Shown here: one piece after another, positions 1 to 22,961 of the stretch
Numbering within the stretch: the stretch's first letter is position 1
Layout: the number at the start of each line of letters is the position of its first letter
NCBI GenBank assembly: GCA_009731375.1
Contig: BJOX01000121.1
Coordinates: 546,784 to 569,939 of the forward strand
Source: Paulinella micropora
Taxonomy: Eukaryota > Cercozoa > Imbricatea > Euglyphida
Reading direction: 5' to 3'
DNA: 23,156 bases
Program-made: the position numbers and the translations under genes
Notes under the pieces: generated by a model
What the model saw: only the letters and a program-made list of their open reading frames with translations
Told to the model about the DNA's origin: nothing
Databases searched by the model: none

Positions 1-205
<205 letters not shown>

Positions 206-213
206 CTCCGTAC

Positions 214-13354
<13,141 letters not shown>

Positions 13355-14102
13355 GCTGCATTACAACAACACACCAACCCACGATAAGTAACAGGTAACG
13401 TAAGTGAGACCAAAAAACGAATGGACCAGAACATCAAAAAGGTGTTGTTGATATATCATCAGGTCGGCCAGGGCTGGCCGGACAAAGATTTATGGCATTT
13501 TTCGACCCCTTCGTTCCACAAAGAAGAGATTTCCGTGGCCGAAAGCTATTCTATCCAGATAGTATTGGCCACAGCTTTCAACTTCACTCATGTTTTGAGA
13601 ATTTCTCAGCTTTGTAAGGTCCATAATGTAGTGTATGTAGTATGTAATGTATGCAATTTTTGTAATGTTTGTACAATGCACGTATGTCATGTATGTAATG
13701 TATGTAATGTATGTCATTTTTTATGCAATGTAATGTAATGTATGTAATGTGTGCACTTATATGTACGGAAAACGTATATGTATGTAGATGTATGACATTG
13801 CAAATTGCATTTGCACACACTAAACACATCATTGTAATTTATGTTATCCACGTGTTGTAAAAAGTATCTAATGCATGTGATGTAAAAATGATAGTGAATG
13901 TATGTAATCTATGCAATATGAGTACTAATATGTAATATATGTAATATATGCAATATATGTAATATATGTCATGTATGTTTTCACGTTGGTAGTTTTATAT
14001 TCTATTACACTTGCAAGACGTAGCGTGAACAGTGGGGTCGTTCCAAAATGGCGGGTACCTTTTCTTTCAGATCTCTCTCTCTCTCTCTCACTCACTCACT
14101 CA

Positions 14103-14133
<31 letters not shown>

Positions 14134-14182
14134 CTCTATCTATCTCCCTGTCTCTCTCTCTCTCTCCCTGTCTCTCTCTGTC

Positions 14183-14244
<62 letters not shown>

Positions 14245-14465
14245 TCTCTCACACACACACGCTCTCTCTCTCTCTCTCTCTTTCTCTCCCCCCCCCCCCC
14301 CCCCCCCCCCCCCCTCTCCCCCTCACCCCCCCCCCCCCCCCNNNNNNNNNNTACCTATCTCTCTACCTACCTACCTACCACCTACCTACCTATCCATCTG
14401 TCTACCTACCTACCTACCTACCTACCTACCTACCTACCTACCCAGCTGCCGCCCTACCTGCCTGC

Positions 14466-14525
<60 letters not shown>

Positions 14526-14617
14526 GTATCTATCCCGGACACATGCACAGTACACAAATTATTGTTTGATGTGAAACTGCGTTCCTTTGCAAGGACTACA
14601 TTCCTTTGCGACATCTC

Positions 14618-14649
<32 letters not shown>

Positions 14650-14650
14650 G

Positions 14651-14681
<31 letters not shown>

Positions 14682-14695
14682 CGATGTGTATTTAG
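13355..14695. promoter_or_regulatory. Interval between the divergent SPPL and TM-MYND genes
   Basis: The first 270 bases (13355-13620) are of ordinary composition; 13620-13980 is an ATGTA-type degenerate repeat; 13980-14070 is an island with a possible start (MAGTFSF, 14048); then come CT, CCTA and CTAT repeats with a 10-N gap. An open stretch at 13421-13616 (MDQNIKKVLLIYHQ...) ends near a GTAAGG donor and could be a 5' exon of the plus-strand gene, but nothing in it is recognisable. No TATA box or other core promoter element was identified. The shared-promoter role is inferred only from gene orientation. Confidence 0.3.
14070..14690. repeat. CT, poly-C, CCTA and CTAT arrays
   Basis: CT (14070-14288), poly-C into a 10-N gap, CCTA (14352-14452), CTAT (14465-14530), an island of 85 bp (14531-14615) with no recognised content, then CTAT to 14682. 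Confidence 0.95.
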
Positions 14696-14742
14696 GATCA
14701 GTAGTAGGGATATCTCGCACCGAAATCACAATCATTCTGGTG
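14696..14742 (+). CDS. TM-MYND gene exon a: head of membrane helix
   Basis: Acceptor TATTTAG|GA, then SVVGISRTEITIILV, with donor GTG|GTCAGT in phase 0 (CTG|GTGGTC three bases earlier is equally possible). The hydrophobic end needs the next exon to complete a helix, which it does. The exon lies in an ordinary-composition island of about 70 bp between CTAT and TA repeats. Confidence 0.45.
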
Positions 14743-15189
14743 GTCAGTATCTGTGTGTATGATATATATATATAGAGATAGAGAGAGAGAGAAGTGAAAG
14801 AGAAAGAAAGGAAAAGAAAAAAAAGGAAAAGATTCATCATCATCATCATCATCATCATATCATCATCATCATATCATGGTCATCATCATCATATCATCGT
14901 CAACATCATCATCATCATCATCGTCGTCGTCGTCGTCATCATCATCATCATCATCATCGCCATCATCCTCTGTTGTTGTCGTCGTCGTCGTCGTCGTCGT
15001 TGTTAGATCATCGCGGGCTGCGTGCTGGGAGTGGCTATTCTTTACTTCCTCAACCGCTTCGTACTCTCCCCCCGGGTCCGCTCCCTCCCTCCCTCCCTCC
15101 CTCCCTCTCTCTCTCTCTCTCTCCCTCTCTCTCTCTCTCTGTCTCTCTCTCTCTCTCTCCCTCTCTCTGGAGAGGAGACTTCTCTCCTC

Positions 15190-15222
<33 letters not shown>

Positions 15223-15419
15223 GACCCTGGGGGAGAGTAAAGGTAGAGGAAGAGGGAGAGAGAGAGGGGGGGGGGGAGGGAGGGAGAGGAGGAGGAGAGA
15301 GGAGAGGAGAGGAGGAGGAAGAGGAGAGGAGAGGAGCTCTCTCTCTCTCTCTCTCTCTCCTCCTCCTCCTCCTCCTGCTCCTGCTCCTCTAGAGAGGAGG
15401 AGGAAGAGGAGAGGAGAAG

Positions 15420-15455
<36 letters not shown>

Positions 15456-16009
15456 CTCCTCCTCCTGCTCCTCCTCCTCCTCTTCCTCCTCCTCCTCCCT
15501 CCTCCTCCTCCTCCTGCTCCTCCTCCTGCTCCTCTTCCTCCTCCTCTTCCTCCTCTTCCTCCTCCTCTCATCCTCCTCCTCCTCCTCCTCCTTCTTTCTT
15601 ATTTCTTATTTCTTCTTCTTTCTTCTTTCTTCTTTCTTCTTTCTTCTTTCTTATTTCTTCTTTCTTCTTCCTTCTTCTTCTTCTTCTTCTTCTTCTTCTT
15701 CTTCTTCTTCTTCTTCTTCTTCTTCTTCTTCTTCTTCTTCTTCTTCTTCTTCTTCTTCTTCTTCTTCTTCTTCTTCTTCTTCTTCTCCTTCATCATCATC
15801 ATCACCACCACCACCACCACCATCATCATCATCACATCATCATCACCACCACCACCAGCACCATCATGACCATCATCATCATCCTCATCGTCCTGCCTGA
15901 AGGTTCTTGCGACTGGCCCTCAGAAGGCGTGTGCGCGCTGTGGCAAGATGGCCGACCAGAAGTGCCGCGGCTGCCTAGTGGCGCTGTATGATGCCCCTTC
16001 AGCCTCTCT

Positions 16010-16083
<74 letters not shown>

Positions 16084-16768
16084 NNNNNNNNNNNNNNNNN
16101 NNNNNNNNNNNNNNNNNNNNNNNNNNNNNNNNNNNNNNNNNNNNNNNNNNNNNNNNNNNNNNNNNNNNNNNNNNNNNNNNNNNNNNNNNNNNNNNNNNNN
16201 NNNNNNNNNNNNNNNNNNNNNNNNNNNNNNNNNNNNNNNNNNNNNNNNNNNNNNNNNNNNNNNNNNNNNNNNNNNNNNNNNNNNNNNNNNNNNNNNNNNN
16301 NNNNNNNNNNNNNNNNNNNNNNNNNNNNNNNNNNNNNNNNNNNNNNNNNNNNNNNNNNNNNNNNNNNNNNNNNNNNNNNNNNNNNNNNNNNNNNNNNNNN
16401 NNNNNNNNNNNNNNNNNNNNNNNNNNNNNNNNNNNNNNNNNNNNNNNNNNNNNNNNNNNNNNNNNNNNNNNNNNNNNNNNNNNNNNNNNNNNNNNNNNNN
16501 NNNNNNNNNNNNNNNNNNNGGGGGGGGGGGGGGGGGAGGTAGGGAGGGAGAGAGAGAATCAAGACTTACAAGGATACAAGGAAAAGTTGTTATAACGTGT
16601 ATGGCAGGGTATGAGTATGTGTTGGTCTCCGCGGCCAGGGTTAAGAAGATCGGCGGTAAGGATTAAGGACCTCCCCCCCCTCATCACACAGCAGCGACGA
16701 GAGAGGGAGAGGGACAGGGAGAGAGAGAGAGAGAGAGAGATAGGGAGAGAGAGGGAGAGAGAGAGAGA

Positions 16769-16848
<80 letters not shown>

Positions 16849-16988
16849 ACAAAATGGTGCGAGATGGTAGAAACCAAGCCAAGACGGCAAGCACACACAC
16901 ACACAACCTAAGATATGGAAATGTCTTGTGGTATGTAGGAGATTGGATGAGGGTGGTAGAAGTGGATGAGGATGCAGCTCTACAAGTG
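14696..16988 (+). CDS. Membrane-anchored MYND-like zinc-finger protein, partial, five exons
   Basis: Proposed exons are 14696-14742, 15007-15075, 15903-15985, 16608-16655 and 16939-16988, all GT-AG. The first two join in phase 0 inside one hydrophobic helix (EITIILV then IIAGCVLGVAILYFLNRF). The third gives CARC and CRGC, eleven residues between the inner cysteines' ends excluded, as in the first half of a MYND zinc finger; the rest of the finger would fall in the gap at 16084-16519. The last two exons (YEYVLVSAARVKKIG and DWMRVVEVDEDAALQ) are mutually phase-compatible but unassigned. One helix followed by MYND recalls the plant UBP16/17 ubiquitin-protease type, but no protease domain is visible. 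The 5' end is unknown. Transcription would diverge from the SPPL gene. Confidence 0.45.
14835..15902. repeat. ATC/GTC, CT/GA mirror and CTT arrays
   Basis: ATC and GTC triplets flank exon b on its left. From 15080 to 15480 CT and GA tracts alternate, with inverted boundaries such as AGAGGAGA...TCTCCTCT (15173-15190) and a duplicated unit centred on GAGCTCTCTC (about 15333 and 15417). CCT and CTT arrays follow to 15785, then ATC/ACC to 15890. Confidence 0.95.
15007..15075 (+). CDS. TM-MYND gene exon b: membrane helix
   Basis: After ATC and GTC repeats, the acceptor TTGTTAG|ATC opens IIAGCVLGVAILYFLNRF, then VLSPR, ending at CCCCGG|GTCCGC in phase 0. The uninterrupted hydrophobic run followed by an arginine is a good transmembrane segment. 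A CT repeat follows at once. Confidence 0.55.
15903..15985 (+). CDS. TM-MYND gene exon c: MYND-type zinc-binding half-finger
   Basis: Acceptor TGCCTGAAG|GTT, phase 0, reads VLATGPQKA then CARCGKMADQKCRGCLVA. CxxC, seven residues, CxxC is the first half of a MYND or related treble-clef finger. A donor GCT|GTATGA would leave in phase 2; the expected YC..C and H...C half is not present before the poly-C run and gap. The cysteine spacing is seen directly; the MYND name is inference. Confidence 0.55.
16608..16655 (+). CDS. TM-MYND gene exon d (candidate)
   Basis: Acceptor GTATGGCAG|GG and a good donor GGCG|GTAAGG enclose (x)YEYVLVSAARVKKIG, phase 1 in and out. It lies in a non-repetitive island after the gap. 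No family is recognised. Confidence 0.35.
16685..16850. repeat. GA-rich array
   Basis: GA with GGGA and GATA interruptions, between candidate exons d and e. Its purine-rich strand is the sense strand here, unlike the other introns of this gene. Confidence 0.95.
16939..16988 (+). CDS. TM-MYND gene exon e (candidate)
   Basis: Acceptor GTATGTAG|GA in phase 1 fits exon d, and gives (G)DWMRVVEVDEDAALQV. The donor is GTG|GTTTGT, or CAA|GTGGTT. The acidic, amphipathic sequence looks coding but is unassigned. The CATA array begins directly after it. Confidence 0.35.
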
Positions 16989-16993
16989 GTTTG

Positions 16994-18905
16994 TCATACA
17001 TACATACATACATTACATACATACATACATACATACAGACAATACATACATACATACATACATACATACATACATACATACATACATACATACATACATA
17101 CGTACATACATACATACATACATACATACATACAAACATACATACATACATACGTACGTACGTACGTACCTACGTACCTACGTACACGTACACGTACACG
17201 TACGTACGTACGTACGTACGTAACGTAACGTAACGTAACGTAACGTGCGTACATACGTACATACATACATACATACATACGTACGTACGTACGTACACGT
17301 ACACGTACACGTACGTACGTACGTACGTAACGTAACGTAACGTAACGTAACGTACGTACTTACGTATGTTACGTACGTACATACATACAAACATGCATAC
17401 ATGCATACATACATACATACATACATACATACATACATACATACCTACATACCTACATACCTACATACATACCATACATACCATACATACATACATACAT
17501 ACATACACACATACATACATACATACATAAATACACATACATACACATACATACACATACATACATACATACATACATACGTAACATACGTAACGTAACG
17601 TACGTACGTACGTACGTATGTTACTATGTTACGTATGTTACGTACGTACATACATACATACATACATACATACATACCTACATACCTACATACCTACATA
17701 CATACATATATACATACATACATACCATACATACCATACATACATACATACATACATACATACATACATACATACATACACAAACATATACATACATACA
17801 CATACATACATACACAAATACATACATACATACATACATACATACATACATGCATACCATACATACATACATACCATACATACATACATACCATACATAC
17901 ATACATCCATACATACATACATACATACATACATACATAAATACATACATACATACATACTTACATACTTACATACATTCATACATGCGTTACGTACGTA
18001 CGTACATACATACATACATACATACATACATACATACATACATACATACATACATACCTACCTACATACATACATACCTACCTACATACATACATACCTA
18101 CATACCTACATACATACATACATACATACATACATACATACATACATACCATACATACATACATACATACATACATACACATACACATGCATACATACAC
18201 ACACACACACATACATACATACATACATACATACATACATACAGACATAGATGCGCATACATATACATACGTACATATACATACATATACATACATACGT
18301 ACGTACGTACGTACGTACATACATACATACCATACATACATACATACATACATACATACATACCTACCTACATACATACCTACATACATACATACATACA
18401 TACATACATACATACATACATACACATACATACACATACATACACACACACATACATACATACATACATACATACATACATACATACATACATACATACA
18501 TGCGTTACGTACGTACGTACATACATACATACATACATACATACCTACATACCTACATACCTACATACCTACATACCTATATGCCTACCTACCTACCTAC
18601 CTACCTACCTACCTACCTACATACATACATACATACATACATACATACATACATACATACCATACATACATACATACATACATACATACATACATACATA
18701 CATCCACAAACATCCACAAACATACACATACATACATACACACATACATACATACATGCATACATACAAACTACATACATACATACATACATACATACAT
18801 ACATACATACACATACATACATGTACATACATATGCATACATAATACACACATACATACATGCATGCATACATAGATACATACATACATACATACATACA
18901 TGTAT
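16994..18905. repeat. CATA tetramer array with ACGT blocks
   Basis: CATA with CCTA, CACA and CGTA variants. Blocks of ACGT and TAACG (17155-17246, 17277-17361, 17578-17650) and duplicated segments starting at GCGTTACGTACG (17988 and 18503) break it up. No coding island is seen. Confidence 0.95.
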
Positions 18906-18982
18906 TCTTGAACCTTGCTTGCGTACTCAAACTTGAAAAGGGAAAACGGATGGGAAAGCAAAAAAAAAGAAGTATATATATA

Positions 18983-19369
18983 TATGTATATAAACTTGTC
19001 TATTCGTGTATTAAATACAAGCACAGAAAAACAGAAAAACACACACAGGAAAACAGAAAAACACACACAGGAAGCACAAAACATACATTTGTTTTACAAA
19101 AATACGGAAAACTAAGCAGACTAAGGACTATTTAGACAAAATAACGACAAAAACCTCATTTTATTTCATAAAAATGTATATAAACTTCGTCTATATGGTG
19201 TTTGTCGTTATATTGTCTAAATAGTCCTTAGTCTGCTTAGTTTTCCGTATTTTTGTAAAACAAATGTATGTTTTGTGCTTCCTGTGTGTGTTTTTCTGTT
19301 TTCCTGTGTGTGTTTTTCTGTTTTTCTGTGCTTGTATTTAATACACGAATAGACAAAATTATATACATA
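18983..19369. mobile_element. Foldback (MITE-like) inverted repeat element
   Basis: Arms 18983-19155 and 19198-19369 are nearly perfect reverse complements; about 172 bp pair with only a handful of differences near the outer end and loop. Each arm contains GTATTAAATACAAGCACAG, a tandem of AGAAAAACACACACAGG, and TAAGCAGACTAAGGAC. The 42-bp loop contains ATGTATATAAACTTCGTC, a near copy of the arm's outer end (ATGTATATAAACTTGTC). No coding capacity. It sits at the border of the CATA array. Confidence 0.85.
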
Positions 19370-19690
19370 AATGATTATCAAAGCCGAAACGGGGGAGGGG
19401 GGCAACGAACGAAGTTCGTGGGGGGAGGGGGCGATAGCTTTTTCAATTTGAAAAATTGAATTTGGAGGATACGAAAAAAAAATCCAGGCTGGGACTCCAC
19501 TTTTGTCGGTTACAATCAAAAGATATTGTTTATTGATAGCCGGGGTATTCGTCCTTCCAAATCCAAAGCACTCTGAAAATAACCTAATCTTCCTCCTCCA
19601 CAGAGAGAGGAAACCAGTATGGCGGAAAATGTAGGAGACTGTCAGAGCCAAGCAATAAAAAGGAAACAGAGAGGCATTTCCCATGTGTCA
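19370..19690. other. Single-copy DNA between foldback and TIR element
   Basis: Contains two small hairpins: ACGAACGAAGTTCGT (19404-19418) and CAATTTGAAAAATTG (19444-19458), beside two GGGGGAGGGG runs. No reading frame is recognised. Confidence 0.5.
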
Positions 19691-19891
19691 CCCCTAACGA
19701 TAATATTAAACGGCTTAAAAAAGTAGTACCGGTCATGAATCGTAATATTATCGTTTTCAACCGGCTCAAAAGTATATAAAGAAAAACGGATATAACTACA
19801 TCTTAAAGAGATATAGCTCTTCTATACATCACTGTCACAGTGTATAGGGGTATAAGAAAAGGACGCATATTTACCTATCTGCGCCTACAAT
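19691..19891 (+). repeat. Left terminal inverted repeat
   Basis: Outer end CCCCTAACGATAATATTAAA. Inner end GCGCCTACAAT. Contains an internal 11-bp hairpin stem (CGATAATATTA with TAATATTATCG at 19697 and about 19741) and the palindrome ACTGTCACAGT, absent from the other end. Confidence 0.9.
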
Positions 19892-19908
19892 AATAGTATA
19901 TATATTTT

Positions 19909-20161
19909 TTACGAGAATATATAAAATAAATTACATATTTTTAACATATTATTACGAAAAGCCCTTAATTCAAGTAATTCCGCTTTTTGTTTTTCGTATT
20001 TCTCCTTCCGTAATAATTTTATCCTCTCAGGCTTGGTTCTTATAATAGTATGCCTTCGCATTTGCCCTATTCTTATCAGGATGAGCCTTCAAAAATGCTT
20101 TTGCCCTTTCCCTTCTCCGTTGAACTACTTCTTCCTTAGTGAACTGAGGTGTCCTCGGCAT
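19909..20161 (-). pseudogene. Lysine-rich coiled-coil ORF of the TIR element, one frameshift
   Basis: ATG at 20161 reads MPRTPQFTKEEVVQRRRERA, then KAFLKAHPDKNRANAKAYYY, and stops at 20027. Shifting one base at about 20031 restores a charged helix (PERIKLLRKEKYEKQKAELL) to a stop at 19909. The RAK...N...YY.KN pattern matches the plus-strand frame at 20604-20952, so both are probably one family. Such Lys/Tyr/Asn repeats occur in mobile-element and large-virus DNA-binding proteins; no catalytic domain is seen. Confidence 0.5.
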
Positions 20162-20333
20162 TATGTCCTTATATATATAATTATATTCTTTTAATTATTT
20201 TAAATAGAAAATCTAAATAAACCCTGATATTCTTATATGTTGTTAAAAACCACTTGGCCAGCCGTTGTTAATTATAGCAATCTGAAACAGAATATTTTTG
20301 TTAGTATTAATCGGTGTCCGACGTCCGAGGCCG

Positions 20334-20368
<35 letters not shown>

Positions 20369-20471
20369 ANNNNNNNNNNATTTACTTCCCTTTAATAAAA
20401 GGTTGGACAATATAAAAAATAGATAATAGTAAGAAGAATAATATAAGAAATAATGAAATTTAATAACTAAA

Positions 20472-20529
20472 AAGTGTCCAACCTTCAAAAAAAGTACTTG
20501 GCCGTGGCCGACCATGGGGTTGGACACAT
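20472..20529. repeat. Inverted repeat beside poly-C gap
   Basis: GTGTCCAACC at about 20475 pairs with GGTTGGACAC at about 20518, enclosing TTGGCCGTGGCCGACC. A further GGTTGGACA lies at 20401. It sits between the two divergent lysine-rich frames, where a promoter or binding site would be expected. Confidence 0.5.
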
Positions 20530-20603
20530 TACAAACAATATTATTTTCGTCTCGCCTGCTCTTATATTCACTCGTTGAATTATGTATTAAGTTTATACAA
20601 TGA

Positions 20604-20952
20604 ATATTATATATAAACAGTTCTACCATAGAAGAAATAAAGGCAGTGTTTAGTCTCCCTGATCCAAGGAGGCAACGATATAGAGCAAAGTATGCGGAAA
20701 ATAACAAGAAGAAAATTAAAGAGCATCAAAAAAAATATAGAGAAGCAAACAAAGATAAGATAAATAAACAACAAAGGGAATATTATAAGAAAAATAAGGA
20801 TAAGATCCAAGAGCAACAAAAGAAATACAGACTCGGAAATCAATAAGGAAGTATGAAGCAAATATAAAGAAGATTATCTCAAAGAGAAGCAGAAAGAGAA
20901 GCAGAAAAAAACGGATCCTAATATTGAATATTTAAAATCCCTCCAATTCTGA
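20604..20952 (+). pseudogene. Second lysine-rich ORF of the TIR element, two frameshifts
   Basis: From the in-frame stop before 20604 a frame without ATG reads DPRRQRYRAKYAENNKKKIK and then NKDKINKQQREYY and NKDKIQEQQKKYR, an approximately 13-residue repeat, stopping at 20846. A second frame (RKYEANIKK, from 20843) and a third (DYLKEKQKEKQKKTDPNIEY, from 20872) continue the composition to the stop at 20952. The three frames together look like one former protein of about 110 residues. Poly-C and a gap lie between it and its divergent partner. Confidence 0.5.
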
Positions 20953-22961
20953 TCGCATTGGTAAAATAATATCGTTATGGCTGAGCCGGTGCCACCAATT
21001 TTTGTCAAAAAGGATTTCTTTTGCCGATCGTCCAAGGAGAAAAGCAAAACGCAAATTTGTTTTTTTCCTTACTCTCCCAAGCAAAGTAAGAAGGAAGGGT
21101 AGTGGTGGAGTGTAGGAAAGGAGTGAGGGAGGTGTTAGGAGAGTGTGCTGCACGAAAACAACAGTGAAATCTTGTACAGAGGCCCACACAGCGGCACTGC
21201 AAGACACTCGTTGTCTGTACACTTTTGACACCTACTGTAGGGCGTTTGGGGAGTGTAGGGAAGCACAGAAAGTGTATCCAGTGGGATAGAAACACTAGAG
21301 TGTTCACTGGATTGATTGTCGACACATTGTCGAGTCAGAGAAGTGCTTTACAGACACAAACAAGGGGAGTGGATAGACCCTCCTGTCTGTCCTGTCAACA
21401 CTCTTACACTAATCACTACACACACTCCTCACAAGGAGTATAACAAACACCTACACACTCTAGCTATCGTCTGTACTGCCATAAACACGTTGCACAAACA
21501 AACGTTGCACACACGGAAGCACGTGGGATAGGGCAGAGGAAAACAGACGAACGACACACAGACATACAGCAATTCATTTGGCATAAAACCTGTTTGTGCA
21601 AACTACACACATCCAACACCAATAGAGGTGGCCATCTCTTAAAGGGGTGGTAGGCCAGTCAGACAAGACATAGGCCAAGGAATTTACGTGTAGAACAGCC
21701 ACAGTAAGGCGATAACGGAGGTTGTTTTTGTGACGATTTTTATTTTCGTTAGAAACAAACACAACACACGCCTTACATCACACCCAAGCACTACCAACGT
21801 GTTGTGTGATATTGAACAGCCCTACAAGGACAGAAACTCGGAAACCGAGCAACTCCTAAGATACCAACGACAAGTGTGTAAAGAGTCACCAGCACTCAGT
21901 ACACACACAGGTCTACAAGCTCTCGTACACACATAAACGAGACACATTCATCACACCACACTCAAGCACTAACAACGTGTGTGTGGTGTCGATTAGATCA
22001 CCAACAAAACAAACTCGGACACCGAGCTACACACAAGGCTTCAGCCGTTGTGGTGTGAAGAGTCGACAGCACTCGGTACACACGAACACATACATACACA
22101 CGAGAACGCTCACAAACACACCCCCCATACTGCAAAAAGGCAAAGCTTCGTTTGCTTTTTGAGTTGGGAAAGAATCTCTCAAAAAAGGACAATAACAGTG
22201 ACCCATTGGGCAGAGCCCTGAAAGGCTCATTGACAAAACCTTTTTGAACGATTCTTGATCGTGCACACACGAGGGTGGAAGAAGGTGGCTAACCAATTTG
22301 TTTGTGAAGCATAAGTGTGGTGCACGTTATCAGGGTGCACACGTACACATCGTCTGGATCGACGACAAGGACAGCAAGGCTTCCCCTTACAAAGGGGGGG
22401 GTGAGTACATCCTCCACCTTGACTGTTTGGTTGTGTGTTTGCGGGTTGCTTGTTGGGTTGTTGTGAGTGGTGGTGGATTCGAACATTGAACACACCACGA
22501 ACGGAACACAGAACAACACAACGAACACGACAACACAGATCGACAAGAAACACACGACACTGCTCGTTTTCCACCCCCAAGGGAACGGGGCTAGCACATG
22601 AGGGTCACAGACCCTGGCAAGCATGGTGGAAGGAAACTGCGAAGGACGGGTTTGGACAGCAATATGTCTACACCGTTGTACGTCTATGGCAGATCGCCAT
22701 AGAAGGGGGAGGAGATAATTCAAAATTCAAATTCAAATTTGAACTCGAAAATCTCCAAACTCAAATTTGTATTTTGTAAGTACCGGACGTACAACGGTGA
22801 TGAAGAGCAAAACTGCGCGGTCACTCAAGCTGCTCAATGGGTTGCCTCCAGAGGAGTCGATCACCCATGAGAAAACAGACCCGGAAAGTACGCTCTCATT
22901 TGCAGATATTTACCAATCTACCCCTATTTACTATGGTTCCCGTATAAGACGGGGAGGGGGG
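20953..22961. other. Interior of TIR element without recognised gene
   Basis: About 2 kb of ordinary composition, AC-rich on the plus strand between 21350 and 22120. Short open frames occur on both strands but none has a recognisable motif. It includes a diverged tandem duplication (21775-22110), a 14-bp inverted repeat (22671-22684 with 22786-22799) and AT-rich palindromes near 22725-22740 such as TTCAAATTTGAA. Confidence 0.5.
21775..22110 (+). repeat. Diverged tandem duplication, about 175 bp units
   Basis: Both units run CATCACAC..CAAGCACTA.CAACGTGT, then ACTCGGA.ACCGAGC, then GTGTGAAGAGTC-like sequence and CAGCACTC.GTACACAC. Unit one is about 21775-21940 and unit two about 21950-22110. 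Divergence is high, so the duplication is old. No reading frame is conserved between them. Confidence 0.65.

Noticed and set aside
22298-22779. Short ORFs in the TIR element interior
   Set aside because: No motif, no conserved composition, and overlapping frames on both strands are equally long.
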